A stretch of 64,000 bases of DNA from Medicago truncatula (lineage: Eukaryota > Streptophyta > Magnoliopsida > Fabales > Fabaceae), in NCBI RefSeq assembly GCF_003473485.1, contig NC_053045.1, forward strand, positions 58,074,494 to 58,138,493, written 5' to 3'. Below are positions 10,498 through 20,600 of this stretch, piece by piece (position 1 is the first letter of the stretch; the number at the start of each line of letters is the position of its first letter). The position numbers and the translations under genes were made by a program. The notes under the pieces are model-generated. The model saw nothing but the letters and a program-made list of their open reading frames with translations, searched no databases and was not told the DNA's origin.

Positions 10498-11430
10498 TTA
10501 TTTGGTCTTTGTAGCAGCAACTATGTTTGAAGACAAGTTGTTACTCACGTTTTGATCATCCCTTTGTCTATTGATAGCTTTCTCATCCATTGATTTCTCA
10601 ACATGAATATTTTCCATTATTTTGTCAACTTTTGAAGATGATTCCTCCACAATCAACACCTCTTGTACTTTATTATCTTCCTTGTTACCATCAATCACCG
10701 TCACATACATTTTCTTTGGCTCATTTTCAATTTTTCTTCTGACAATTGGCTCCTTTCCTTGAATTTCCTATTCACACGTGTTCACATTCTTGTAAATTTT
10801 CAAGCAGCGATCAAATTTCTTACATTGAGTACAAAAACTAGGGATGTTCTCATTAGCACACAAAGATCGATTCATGTCTAAGAACCCTAACAAATTGACC
10901 AAAAGTACGATCAACGCACGAGTTTTGTGGTTACATCATCGGTAAGAGTAGGAGTACCTACGTTACTTGCCCCTGCAAACAAGATTTTTGGCCTCCAATG
11001 CTCCTGTGAGAGTCTGTAGAACCTAACCCATACCTGAGCTTTTGTGCGTTTCTGCATCCTATGGTTGGAATCTTTCGCCCAAGCAAAAAGCTTTAATAAT
11101 CCAAGGTTTAGATTCCATGCTTCAACAATCAGCTTCCTGGTGAAGTCACTCCCCATCTTCCCAATGATTTCCTCAACGACCTAAGCTTGTTTCTCAAGGC
11201 AACTGCTGTTAAAGGGGTTGGAATTTTTGGCCATAGCTCCTTGCATGTAGACTGTGTTTCCATGATGCCAATCGTGCATGATATTCATCATTTAGGATCT
11301 TTTTTGCAATCATATCACCCTCTAAGCTAACCTGGGGAAACCTACTCAAGGGTAAATAGTCTACTTGTTTTGGCTTTATAATATGTATGCTATTTACTAA
11401 AGAATATTTTGTAAGGATAAAAATGGCCAA
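10498..11430 (-). pseudogene. LINE ORF1-like protein relic (DUF4283 plus zinc-knuckle region)
   Basis: On the minus strand, pieces in different frames follow the order of the DUF4283 proteins of plant L1-type LINEs. The order is DDEYHARLASWKHSLHAR-like sequence (about 11330-11240), LKLFAWAKDSN and QVWVRFYRLSQEHWRPKILF (about 11110-10980), GTPTLTDD, then a Cys-bearing piece (C-x-x-C-K-K-F … C) near 10830 and a Lys/Glu-rich hydrophilic tail ending at 10498. Frameshifts and an in-frame TAG (TGTGAATAG near 10770) break it. The matching LINE ORF2 is not adjacent. Confidence 0.68.
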
Positions 11431-11439
11431 TCAAATTAG

Positions 11440-11532
11440 TTATTATGCAGAGGTCGGGTTCAAACCCCGACACGACACCCCACTTATTGAAATAAGTAAA
11501 TTCTACCCACTAGACTATCTAACAAAAAAAAG
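11440..11532 (+). mobile_element. SINE fragment with box B and A-rich tail
   Basis: TTATGCAGAGGTCGGGTTCAAACCCCGACACGACACCCC, with box B GGTTCAAACCC, runs into CCACTTATTGAAATAAGTAA, CTAGACTATCT and a poly(A) end. It lacks the box A part. It belongs to the tRNA-derived SINEs of this region. Confidence 0.6.
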
Positions 11533-12129
11533 TATTAATTTTGAATTTCCTTGATTTAAATTTTAAAAAGACCTCAATTATTAAGGATAAATTTGTCTAA
11601 AAAAAAATATGATCGATATTTATTTGTAGTTAACATTGGTATTCCAACATCTATTACAAATTTGATTATTTTACGAGTTTTCCTAGTTTTGTTTTTCTAA
11701 CAAAAATAATAAAATATGTATTTTCAAGTATGTAATTTAAAAATGTTAGTTGATAGTTGAATATAATTTGAAAACTAATTTCAAATAAAACAAATCAGAC
11801 CCTAAAAATATAAAAAAGAAAAAAAGATTGAGTTAAAAAATGATACAAATGATCAACATAATAGAAGTTTTTTTTTTTAAGGGAACATAATAGAAGTCAA
11901 AACATAAAATTTGACAAAAACAAAACAACTTACTTTTAAATTTAAAATAACACATATGATATTAAAAACAATATCAAACTCAATCGGTGGAGCTTGGCTC
12001 AACTGACAAATATTGATATTATTAAGTTGAAAACCTTTGTCCTAATTGAAATTCAAAACATCATAATCGTGTTTTTGGAATTTTTATGGTGATTCCTACA
12101 TATGTTATATATAATGTCCTTATAGCAAC

Positions 12130-12486
12130 TAGGAATATCAAATTAGGTCTAATTCGACGGTTCGACCCGTTAAACCTGCCATTTTAGGCAGAGTAGACTG
12201 AGGTTTTGAGCTCATTCCCTCTGGTTGGGTACCCCGTTTAACCCGCTAAAAAAGCAGACAATGACGGGGTGGGAAAGACCGACCCGCAAGCTCATCAAAT
12301 AATATTTATTTAATTTTGATCGTACTAATAAATAGTTAGTGCTCTAATTTTTAACGTTTTTTCCCAAAAAAAACAATTGGTCAATTCTTTAAGACACGAA
12401 ACAATTGGACAATTCTTTATTAAACAATTATTTTTCTCTTTAGGTGTATCATTAATGAAAATAAAATGATTAGGAGAAAATAAAAT
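12130..12486. other. Low-copy-looking repeat remnants, no gene
   Basis: A segment with several ACCCG/CGGGT stretches (12160-12290) is followed by plain AT-rich sequence. Similar GGCGGGGCGGGG sequence appears beyond the SINE at 12650. It may be a dispersed repeat split by the SINE; I cannot define its ends. Confidence 0.3.
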
Positions 12487-12610
12487 CGCTTTTTACAATA
12501 GTACTTAGCTCAGTTGGTAAGGACAATGCATAATATATGCAAGGTCTGGGTTCGAATCCCGGCCACCACCCAAAAAAGCATATCCTTTTAACAAAAAAAA
12601 AAAAAAAAAC
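12487..12610 (+). mobile_element. tRNA-derived SINE with long poly(A)
   Basis: Box A TTAGCTCAGTTGGTAAGG, the characteristic AATGCATAATATATGCAAGG, and box B GGGTTCGAATCCCGG are intact, followed by a short body and about 19 A residues. Three minus-strand relatives lie at 15.7-16.6 kb. The acceptor ends (GTACTTA and CCACCAC) cannot pair, so it is not a tRNA gene. Confidence 0.8.
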
Positions 12611-13138
12611 TTAAAAGAGAAAATTTTATTAGACGGACCAAGCCGCCTATTGGCGGGGCGGGGTGTTTTTGAGTCTACTACTTTAAGTTGGCCTGCAATA
12701 CCGTCCATTCTAACAAGTGAGTTATGTTCACAAGGACAGCTCAATACATTTTAATTTCATATATCAAAATAACTCCTTTAATGACCTTTTTTTTTTTTTT
12801 TTGAAGTAAACTCCTTTGTTTCTTGCTATTCACACTTTTTCTAAAATTCTAGAATGGTCCGTGTATCATTTATTTTTACTAAAGTTGTATTTATTTATTT
12901 ATATTTCAAACTCTCCCCAATTTTCATAAGAAACAATTAATTTGTTTCTTTTAGAATCAATATAAATTTTTGCTAATTTATAATATTTTTCTTACAAGAA
13001 TACTCATAGTCCATATTAAATGCATTCAATGGGCACCAACAAAAAAATGCCTTCGATTGGATGGAAACTGTGTAAGTTTCTACCTAATATACATCTCTCA
13101 CGACAGAGTAATATTACAAATGGTTAATTTTATAAAGG

Positions 13139-13201
13139 GTCTTGTTTACGAGTGTCTCCGGAGCACTCATTAAACATGTTAAATTAAGTAATTATTCTTT
13201 T
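13139..13201 (+). repeat. Terminal arm of repeat family X, copy 1
   Basis: GGTCTTGTTTACGAGTGTCTCC, then CACTCATTAAACATG and AAATTAAGTAATTATTCTTTT. Inverse-complement or direct relatives occur at about 14900-14992 and 42565-42640. Confidence 0.6.
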
Positions 13202-13202
13202 T

Positions 13203-14853
13203 ATGATCAATGCATTTTGGTGGGGAGGAAGGAGTAACAACCGCGGGAATAAATGGATGGCATGGGAACGTGTGGCATGCCCCAAAGAATTTGGTGGAAT
13301 GAGGTTTAGGAATTTCAAAGCTTTTAATCTCGCTATGGTAGCTAAGCAAGGATGGAGTTTTCTGTCTAAACCTGATTGCATGGAAGCTCCGGTTACTATA
13401 GTTTTTAAATCGAGGTATTTTCCCCATTCTTCATTTTTGGGAGCTAAACTAGGTTATAACCCGAGCTTTGCTTGACGGAGTATTTGGAATTCGCGTGAAT
13501 TACTTTTACATAAATGTAGGTGGACAATTGGAAATGGGTAGCATGTCAACGTGATGAATGATCCATGGGTTCGAGGTGTTCAAGGTAGCTGGATTCAATC
13601 CCCACAAAGCAAAGATGTGCATAGTTTGAATGTGTCTGATTTGATAGTTACCGACGAACGGGTTTGGGATATTAATAAGATTGAATCTTTGTTTCCTGAT
13701 GATATGGTGCAAACTATTCTCGACACACCACTGTTTAGGGAAGTCCATAATGATAGAATAGTGTGGATGATGGAACGTAGCGGGAGGTATATTGTTAAGA
13801 CTAGTTATAAATTGGCTATGATAGAGTTGCTACATACTGATCGATTCCATGTTGAAGGAGAGTGACAGAGAATCTGGAAGGTGAATTCCCCTCATAAAGC
13901 TCGTAATTTGTTATGGAGAATTTGCAGAGAGTGTGTTCCGACGCGTCTCCGGTTACAATCACGACATGTACAATGCGAGAGAATCTGCCCTTGGTGTAAT
14001 AAAGACGTTGAGGATGATTGGCATGCTTTTGTGGGTTGTACGGTGGCGCGCGAGAGTTAGTATTGGGCGGGGCTTTTGACTGTGCTGCAACCGCAAGCTG
14101 GAACTGTGAGCAATTTGGCAGATTTTGTTTTTGATATATGTCGCTCAGAAAGCCGAGACATTGCTGGTCGGGCGGCTTTACTTCTTTGGCAAATTTGAGT
14201 TGCATGTAATGAAATGACGCTCATCATACTTCAACGAGCATTGAAAGGACAACACTAGAAGCATGGCAACAATGGCAAGAGGTTCATAAACAACGCTCAC
14301 CACCAGTTGTGCAACACAGGCATAATAGAGTGCAAGGTAACAACTCAGTTTTGGAGAAACCGAGCGAGACATGGTTGAAGTGCAATGTGGATGCCGCATT
14401 CCATGACCGCAACCATATTACATCTTTTGCATGCTGTGTTAGAGATTCTCGCGGCCAATTTATTCGGGCTCAAACGAAATGGCAGCGGGCAAATATGACA
14501 GTATTGGAGGGGGAGGCAGTAGCCTTACTCGAGGCCCTTCACTTTGCTGATGCGAACAGATGGAACCGAGTTGTCTTCGAGTCCGACTCGTCTACTCTAG
14601 TGCAAGCTTTATCATCTTCGGGCCGTGGTGATTCAGAATTCTCTGCTATTGTTTCTAGTATTATTTATCAGTTATCTTTACATTCCAACTTCGAGGTGAA
14701 GTTTGTTAGGAGACAAGCGAACATGGTTGCTCATACTTTAGCTAGGGCGGCCTGTTCTTGGGCTAGTCATTGTATTTTTTATTCTTATCCTTATTGTATT
14801 GAACATTAGTTGATTAATGATAATAGTTAACTCTGTTTCGGTAAAAAAAAAAA
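13203..14853 (+). pseudogene. 5'-truncated LINE (L1-type) ORF2: zf-RVT and RNase H end, with poly(A)
   Basis: Translated pieces give the usual 3' half of a plant L1 polyprotein. INAFWWGGRSNNRGNKWMAW comes first, then CPKEFGGMRFRNFKAFNLAM and a region with DPWVRG. A zinc-binding reverse-transcriptase segment follows (KVNSPHKARNLLWRICRECV, CPWCNKDVEDDWHAF). An intact RNase H domain occupies 14309-14809 (WLKCNVDAAF, then LEGEAVALLEAL, FESDSSTLVQAL and ANMVAHTLARAA; the acidic residues D…E…D are in place). In-frame stops at 13474, 13539 and 13863, plus later breaks, inactivate it. A poly(A) tract at 14843-14854 ends the element. The endonuclease and most of the reverse transcriptase are absent. 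Confidence 0.88.
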
Positions 14854-14894
14854 ATCTTTTATACTAATTTATAAAAGAGAAAAATTTGTGTAAT

Positions 14895-14992
14895 CGGTGC
14901 ATTGAAAATTGAAAACTTTGACATTTTAAAAGAATAATTACTTAATTTAGCATGCTTAAAGAGTACCCCGAGGGCACTAGTTAACATTTCCC
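14895..14992 (-). repeat. Terminal arm of repeat family X, copy 2
   Basis: The minus strand reads GTTAACTAGTGCCCTCGGGG, then TACTCTTTAAGCATGC and AAATTAAGTAATTATTCTTTT, matching the arm at 13139 in inverted orientation. It lies just beyond the LINE poly(A). Confidence 0.6.
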
Positions 14993-15718
14993 TTTTATAA
15001 ATTAGTATCCTTAAAACCTGGCCCTGCATAAATTACTTAATCTCCCTACCAACTGAGTTAAGTTCACGGGGACAAAAAAAAACAATACTTTTCTTCTATG
15101 AAAAAGTACTACATATGAATATATTTGAAAAATATTTGCATAAATCTTTTGAATACTATTTTCCAATATTATTTTTTTGGCATATTTTTCAATATTAATT
15201 ATGATTAGTTATTTGATATTTTTTATTTTAAAATAAAAATGGTCAAATTATTACACCGTATCTCCATTAAATTCATTTTATAGTGTACATACAAAACTTT
15301 TTTTTTTCTTTCGCACCGGTTTCCAACCCATCAAAGGTGACGCGACTAATCCGGCTCATGCGTAGAGGCGTGCGCACTGACCAAACGTTGTTTCTTCTGA
15401 AAATCAAACCTAATATTTCCCGAATACGTCCTTGGAAGGAGCTCCTTGCCAATGGAACTCCAACAACTTGGTCTGTGCATACAAAACTTACACGAACATG
15501 TGTCCTTTTTTCTTGAATGAAGACTATTATCATGACTAACACCAAGTTTAAAATTATTTTATTTTAAAAAAAGTTTAAAATTATAAATGAAAGATGATAA
15601 TTTAATATTTTTATTTTTATTTTTAAATCATGATTAGCTTCGAATTTTGTATTGAAAAAAATAAATACATTTTATTTTGAAATAAAATACATGTCTATTA
15701 AGATAGTATCTCTATATT

Positions 15719-15801
15719 TTTTTTTTCTGCCAAAGTTTGAACCCCGGACCTTACATATATTATGCATTGTCCAAATCAATTGAGTTAAGCTCACGATGAC
15801 A
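15719..15801 (-). mobile_element. tRNA-derived SINE, copy with flanking duplication
   Basis: The minus strand has GTGAGCTTAACTCAATTGAT, AATGCATAATATATG, AAGGTCCGGGGTTCAAAC and then poly(A). TCTCTATATT flanks it at 15709-15718 and 15802-15811, a perfect 10-bp direct repeat. Confidence 0.78.
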
Positions 15802-15811
15802 TCTCTATATT

Positions 15812-15900
15812 GAATTTTTCTTTGGCGGTGGCCGGGATTTGAACCACTGACCTTGCATATATTATGCATTGTCCTTATCAATTGATCTAAGCTCACGAGA
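15812..15900 (-). mobile_element. tRNA-derived SINE, second copy at the same target
   Basis: The minus strand has GTGAGCTTAGATCAATTGAT, AATGCATAATATATGCAAGG, GTGGTTCAAATCCCGG and a short A-rich tail. Its flanks are CTCTATATTGAATTT on the left and CTCTTTATATTGAATTT on the right. The left flank is the same sequence that ends the neighbouring SINE's duplication. Confidence 0.75.
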
Positions 15901-16550
15901 CTCTTTATATTGAATTTATTAACATGTGTGCTTAAGGCAATATTAATATTTCCCTAAAATTTAATAGTGGTTGAATGAAAAAATTGCATGGAAGCGAATG
16001 ACATCCCAAAACTAAAATTTAAAATTCAAAATTTAACAAATGACACCCAAAAACTAAGAAAACAAATAAATGTTGGGACTTTCGTGGAACCTGTATTGGA
16101 TTGTATCATAACATTAGACTAAGAGCAAGCACACAAGTGAGATTGACATAACAGTTACATCCAAAATCTTATGACATTATAAGTCATCTCACTTATATAT
16201 TGTTCAATATCTATTATATGCCATTCAATGTGTTATTTTAATCCACACTTGACACATTAACATCTCTCAATTAAATATGAGACTCTTCGTGTCCGTGATC
16301 CACCACCACGAAGCACTTCCGCTCCCCAAAAATGTTGAAGCGTATATGATATCACCGTTGGGACTTACGGGGGAGACAACACTTGTGTGATTCGAAACAT
16401 TGCAGAAAAAACAACCACACAAGTGAGAATGATGTCGCGTCTTCATCCAAAATTTTAAGGCTTTAGTATATGAGTTTTTTTTTTCTTTCACTTATTTGTT
16501 CTTCGACCTCTAATATTTTATCCAATGATGAGATTTAAATGACACCTTTC

Positions 16551-16632
16551 TTTTTTTTTGTGTCCGAAGTTTGAACCCCGGACCTTGCATATATTATGCA
16601 TTGTCCATATCAGTTGAGTTAAGTTTACAAGA
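16551..16632 (-). mobile_element. tRNA-derived SINE, third minus-strand copy
   Basis: AATGCATAATATATGCAAGG and GTCCGGGGTTCAAACTTCGG on the minus strand with a poly(A) (T run 16551-16559) mark it as the same family as 12487 and 15719. Confidence 0.75.
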
Positions 16633-16721
16633 ACTTTAACTAATACTTGATACATCACAATATTCTTTCCATTAAATATGACGAAATTCTAACCCATGCT
16701 TAGCACGGGTGTCCAAACTAG

Positions 16722-17658
16722 TTAGATCAAATATGCAAATACAATTACTACATATTTGATCCTCTACTAAATATGTAAAAATATTAATTATTTAATCATA
16801 TAAAAATAAAATCCATAAATAATAATTTAACTAAAAAACAAAATAAGTTTATTCAAACACCGTGATTAGTGTTTGAATCTGAACTCATCCACTTTTGTGT
16901 ACGTGAGTAGTGAATTAAAATAAAATCTTGATATTTCAAATATATAGAAATTCTCTTTCTAGAAGCATATTAAAAAATAAAATCTAATCTAAAATTAAGA
17001 CCACATACATTAAACTTTATAAATTTTTTGTTTTACTCCTAATCTAATTCAAGAGAGATTATAGATTTCTAAACAAATCTTTTTTGTAATAAGAAGATTT
17101 GATTTGTAAAACAAATGTTAGCAAAAAGGTTAGAAAAAAGAGGCTAATAATTCTGCGAAAGTACGTGACGTGACATCATATGCTTCACGCGTCTGAGTCG
17201 CAGCATAAATTCAACCAACGTGTCAATCTTACCTTTCTCCCGAAACAATAACCACACTCACCTATCACATCAACATATAATAAGTACGTTTACTTATCAC
17301 TGATAAGTCGGTGATAATAACTGTAGTGTAACAAAGACCCTGCAAAAACGCATCGAGAAAAGTGAGTCATACATAAATTCACACAAACACTCTTTCTTTC
17401 TCTCTCCTTGCTTCTTTAAATACTTTATCTTTTTTCTTACATAAACTGTTCTATACTTTTCTGTTTCAACACAAACCTTTCACCATGGAACCCAAACCCT
17501 AGAAACCGTTTTTGTGCTTTTCGTACAACAACCTCAAACGACATCGTTTTGAGGAACCATAACAATTCTTGCTCTTCTGATAAAACCCATCAATTTTTGT
17601 TCAATTTTCTTACCCTAATTCCAAAATCTTTGTATCAGTGTTTGTGGGGTATACAAAG
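16722..17658 (+). promoter_or_regulatory. Upstream region and 5' leader of the TOPLESS-related gene
   Basis: An AT-rich stretch to about 17150 is followed by less AT-biased promoter sequence. A TGACGTGACATCA-type bZIP-like motif lies at about 17165, and the CT-rich TCTTTCTCTCTCCTTGCTTC at 17394-17414 looks like a pyrimidine-rich leader. The transcription start cannot be fixed from sequence alone. Confidence 0.4.
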
Positions 17659-20600
17659 ATGACATCTTTGAGTAGAGAATTGGTGTTTTTGATTCTTCAA
17701 TTTCTTGAAGAAGAGAAATTCAAAGAAACTGTTCACAAGTAATTCACTCTTCAATTTCTCAATTTCAGTTTATTATTTTATTTTATTTTGTTGTGATGAT
17801 TATGTGAAATTGGGAATGTGGTTGTTGTTTATTGGATTCCAGGTTGGAGCAAGAATCTGGTTTTCTGTTCAATATGAAGTATTTTGAAGAGAAAGCACTA
17901 GCTGGAGAATGGGATGAGATTGAGAAGTATCTTTCTGGGTTTATCAAAGTTGATGATAATAGATACTCAATGAAAACATTCTTTGAGATTAGGAAGCAGA
18001 AGTATCTAGAAGCTCTTGACAGGTTTTTATTTTTATTTATTTTTTTAATTTTAAACTTGTAATTATAGTGTTTAAACATATATATTTTGAGGTTATTTGA
18101 ACAACCATTTTTCAGACAACCAAAGATATACAAAGAAATGTAGTTATTGACACAAAAAACCAAAATAATAGAGTGAGAGTAAAAACACAATCATAGAGTT
18201 GTCTTATAAGTTGTCGCAAAAGGGGCCATACAAATGTCAATTTTTGTTTGTTTGTTTGAATTGAGTCCTGCAAATTTAAAAATTGTTGTTTTTAGTCGTG
18301 ATGTTAGCTTACCGAGGCCACATGGCATGATTTTATTGGGCCGTGTATAACATCAGAAACTAAAAGCAACAATTTTTGAATTTGGTGGACTGAATCTAAA
18401 TAAAAAAACTTACAGGGATTAAAATCATATTTTAACATTTTTTTAATCATCAGGGGTTTATTGTTCTTTTTGTTATCCACTTTCTGTTGCTGAACTTTTC
18501 TTGTTTGTGCTCAGGAATGACAAAGTGAAGGCTGTTGAGATATTGGTGAAGGATTTAAAAGTTTTTTCAGCATTTAATGAAGAATTATTCAAAGAAATTA
18601 CTCATCTTTTAACCCTTGACAACTTCAGGTACTTTGTTTGAGTTGTGAAATCTGATAAGTGGATTTTACTATTTTTTTTAAACATGGGCTTTTGATTAAA
18701 TGCAGGGAAAATGAACAGTTATCGAAGTATGGTGATACCAAATCGGCTAGAAACATAATGCTCTCAGAGCTTAAGAAACTGATAGAAGCGAATCCCCTCT
18801 TTCGAGATAAGCTTGTATTCCCTTCATTGAAGGCCTCACGGTTACGAACACTGATTAATCAAAGGTAAGGTTGCTGGTTCAACTTTTACTTCTGATGGGA
18901 TGAAATATACAATGTTCATGCAATTCACTTACTGTCTTAACTCTCATTCATGTTTGTTATTCAGTTTGAATTGGCAACACCAGCTCTGCAAGAACCCAAG
19001 GCCAAATCCTGATATAAAAAGTCTATTCATCGACCACACATGCTCAACCTCAAATGGAGCTCGTGCACCTACTCCTGTCAATCTTCCTGTCACAGCTGTT
19101 GCAAAGCCTTCATCTTTTGTTCCGCTTGGAGTACATGTAAAGCCCTTTTTCGTGTTCAGTTTTCTGGAAATTCAGTTGAGACTGCTGGTTATCTAATAAT
19201 TATCTTGGGACGATATGTTTTGTTATTTATGTACGTGCAGCCATTTCAACCAGCCCCAACAGCTGCTAATGTTAATGCTTTAGCGGGATGGATGATGAAC
19301 CCAAATCCTTCTTCATCAATTCAACCACCTGCGCTAGTTGCTTCGTCAATGCCTGGTCCCCCACATCAAGGTATAGTAGTTTTGTTGTCATGCATTCTAG
19401 TTCTGCAGCTGGGGCAAAATCAAGATAATGAGAAAGTTATGACAAGCTTATGAGAATGAATATATGCATGTGTTCTACATTGATGTTCTAATGTAATATG
19501 GTTCGTTTTATTAGTATTTTTAGGGTACATGTGTGTGGGGTGGGTTTCTTCGCCCTAGATATTTTTAGTTATATCCGTAACATATATTTGTTGATTAGAC
19601 ATTATCCGGTTGTCAGGAGTTGTAATTCATCAAGTATTGCAGAAAGATAGTGTGTGCATACAGTCTCTTCTTCAGCTTTTGTACCAGATTTATTTTATTT
19701 CGTAGTCATATTATTGCCTGGGTTCTCATATACACAGTTGGCATTTTATCTGGGAAAGTTTGCTTTTGTCTCTGCATTTCGAACTCCACTTAATACTCAA
19801 TTTTTTGCAGTCCCTGTTTTGAAGCATCCGAGAACACCTTCCAATACTCTTGGAATGATGGACTATCAAAATGCCGATCATGAGCAACTATTGAAACGTT
19901 TGCGGTCATCTATCGACGAGGTACTGATACATTGTTGTTTGCAAGCTTTCTTTTTCATATAATTTGCTTAACAATGTTATTGCTACTATAATGGCTAATC
20001 TGTGCAGGTTACTTATCCAGCTTCATCCCAACAAGCCGCCCCTTCTTGGTCACCTGAAGAGCTTCCAAGAACCGTGGTTTGTACATTATATCAAGGATCA
20101 ACATTGACAAGCATGGATTTTCACCCTTCCCTTCATTCTTTACTTGCTGGTAGGTTGAAATAGACTGGTATATTCTTGTACTATTAAGAAGTTTAGTCGT
20201 TATATATTGATTTTGGAATATCATTTCTGAAACAGTTGGTTGCGGAAATGGCGACATGTCGCTCTGGGAGGCAGGGCTGAGAGAGAGGCTGATATCAAAA
20301 CCTTTCAAAATAAAGGATATTGCTGCTTGTTCTGTGTTTTTTCAGGTTTATAACATTGTTCAACTAATTGATAATAAAATGTTTGTTGGGGCATAAAGAA
20401 AAGACAGAGAGCAGGAAAGGGATAAATGCTTTAGAAAATTGACATAAAGGGATACAATTGAATATTATGGAATAAGGGTTATTTGCGATGCTAGTGTTAT
20501 TTTTGTAGAAATCTAAATAAATGTAGTATGCTAGTGCTGTTTTGTTGAAATCTAAATAAATGTAGCAAGTGGCAAAATTATCTTATACAAGTCATATAAC

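Larger units (their letters stand above)
14855..16721 (+). mobile_element. Candidate Helitron (TC start, hairpin, CTAG end)
   Basis: The right end at 16692-16721 is ACCCATGC-TTA-GCACGGGT (an 8-bp stem with one mismatch), 7 nt, then CTAG followed by T. This is the Helitron 3' layout. The left end TCTTTTATACTAATTTATAA directly follows an A of the LINE poly(A) at 14855, consistent with insertion between A and T. No Rep/helicase is present, so it would be non-autonomous. Three SINEs and a family X arm lie inside. The left end is less certain than the right one. Confidence 0.5.

Noticed and set aside
12503..12572. Apparent tRNA gene with good A and B boxes
   Set aside because: The acceptor ends do not pair, the anticodon arm is not formed, a poly(A) tail follows, and several sister copies exist; it is a SINE head.
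15273..15545. Overlapping frames of 77 and 90 codons on both strands with higher GC
   Set aside because: Neither shows a recognisable domain; the stretch lies inside the candidate Helitron and may be captured sequence, but I cannot support a gene.
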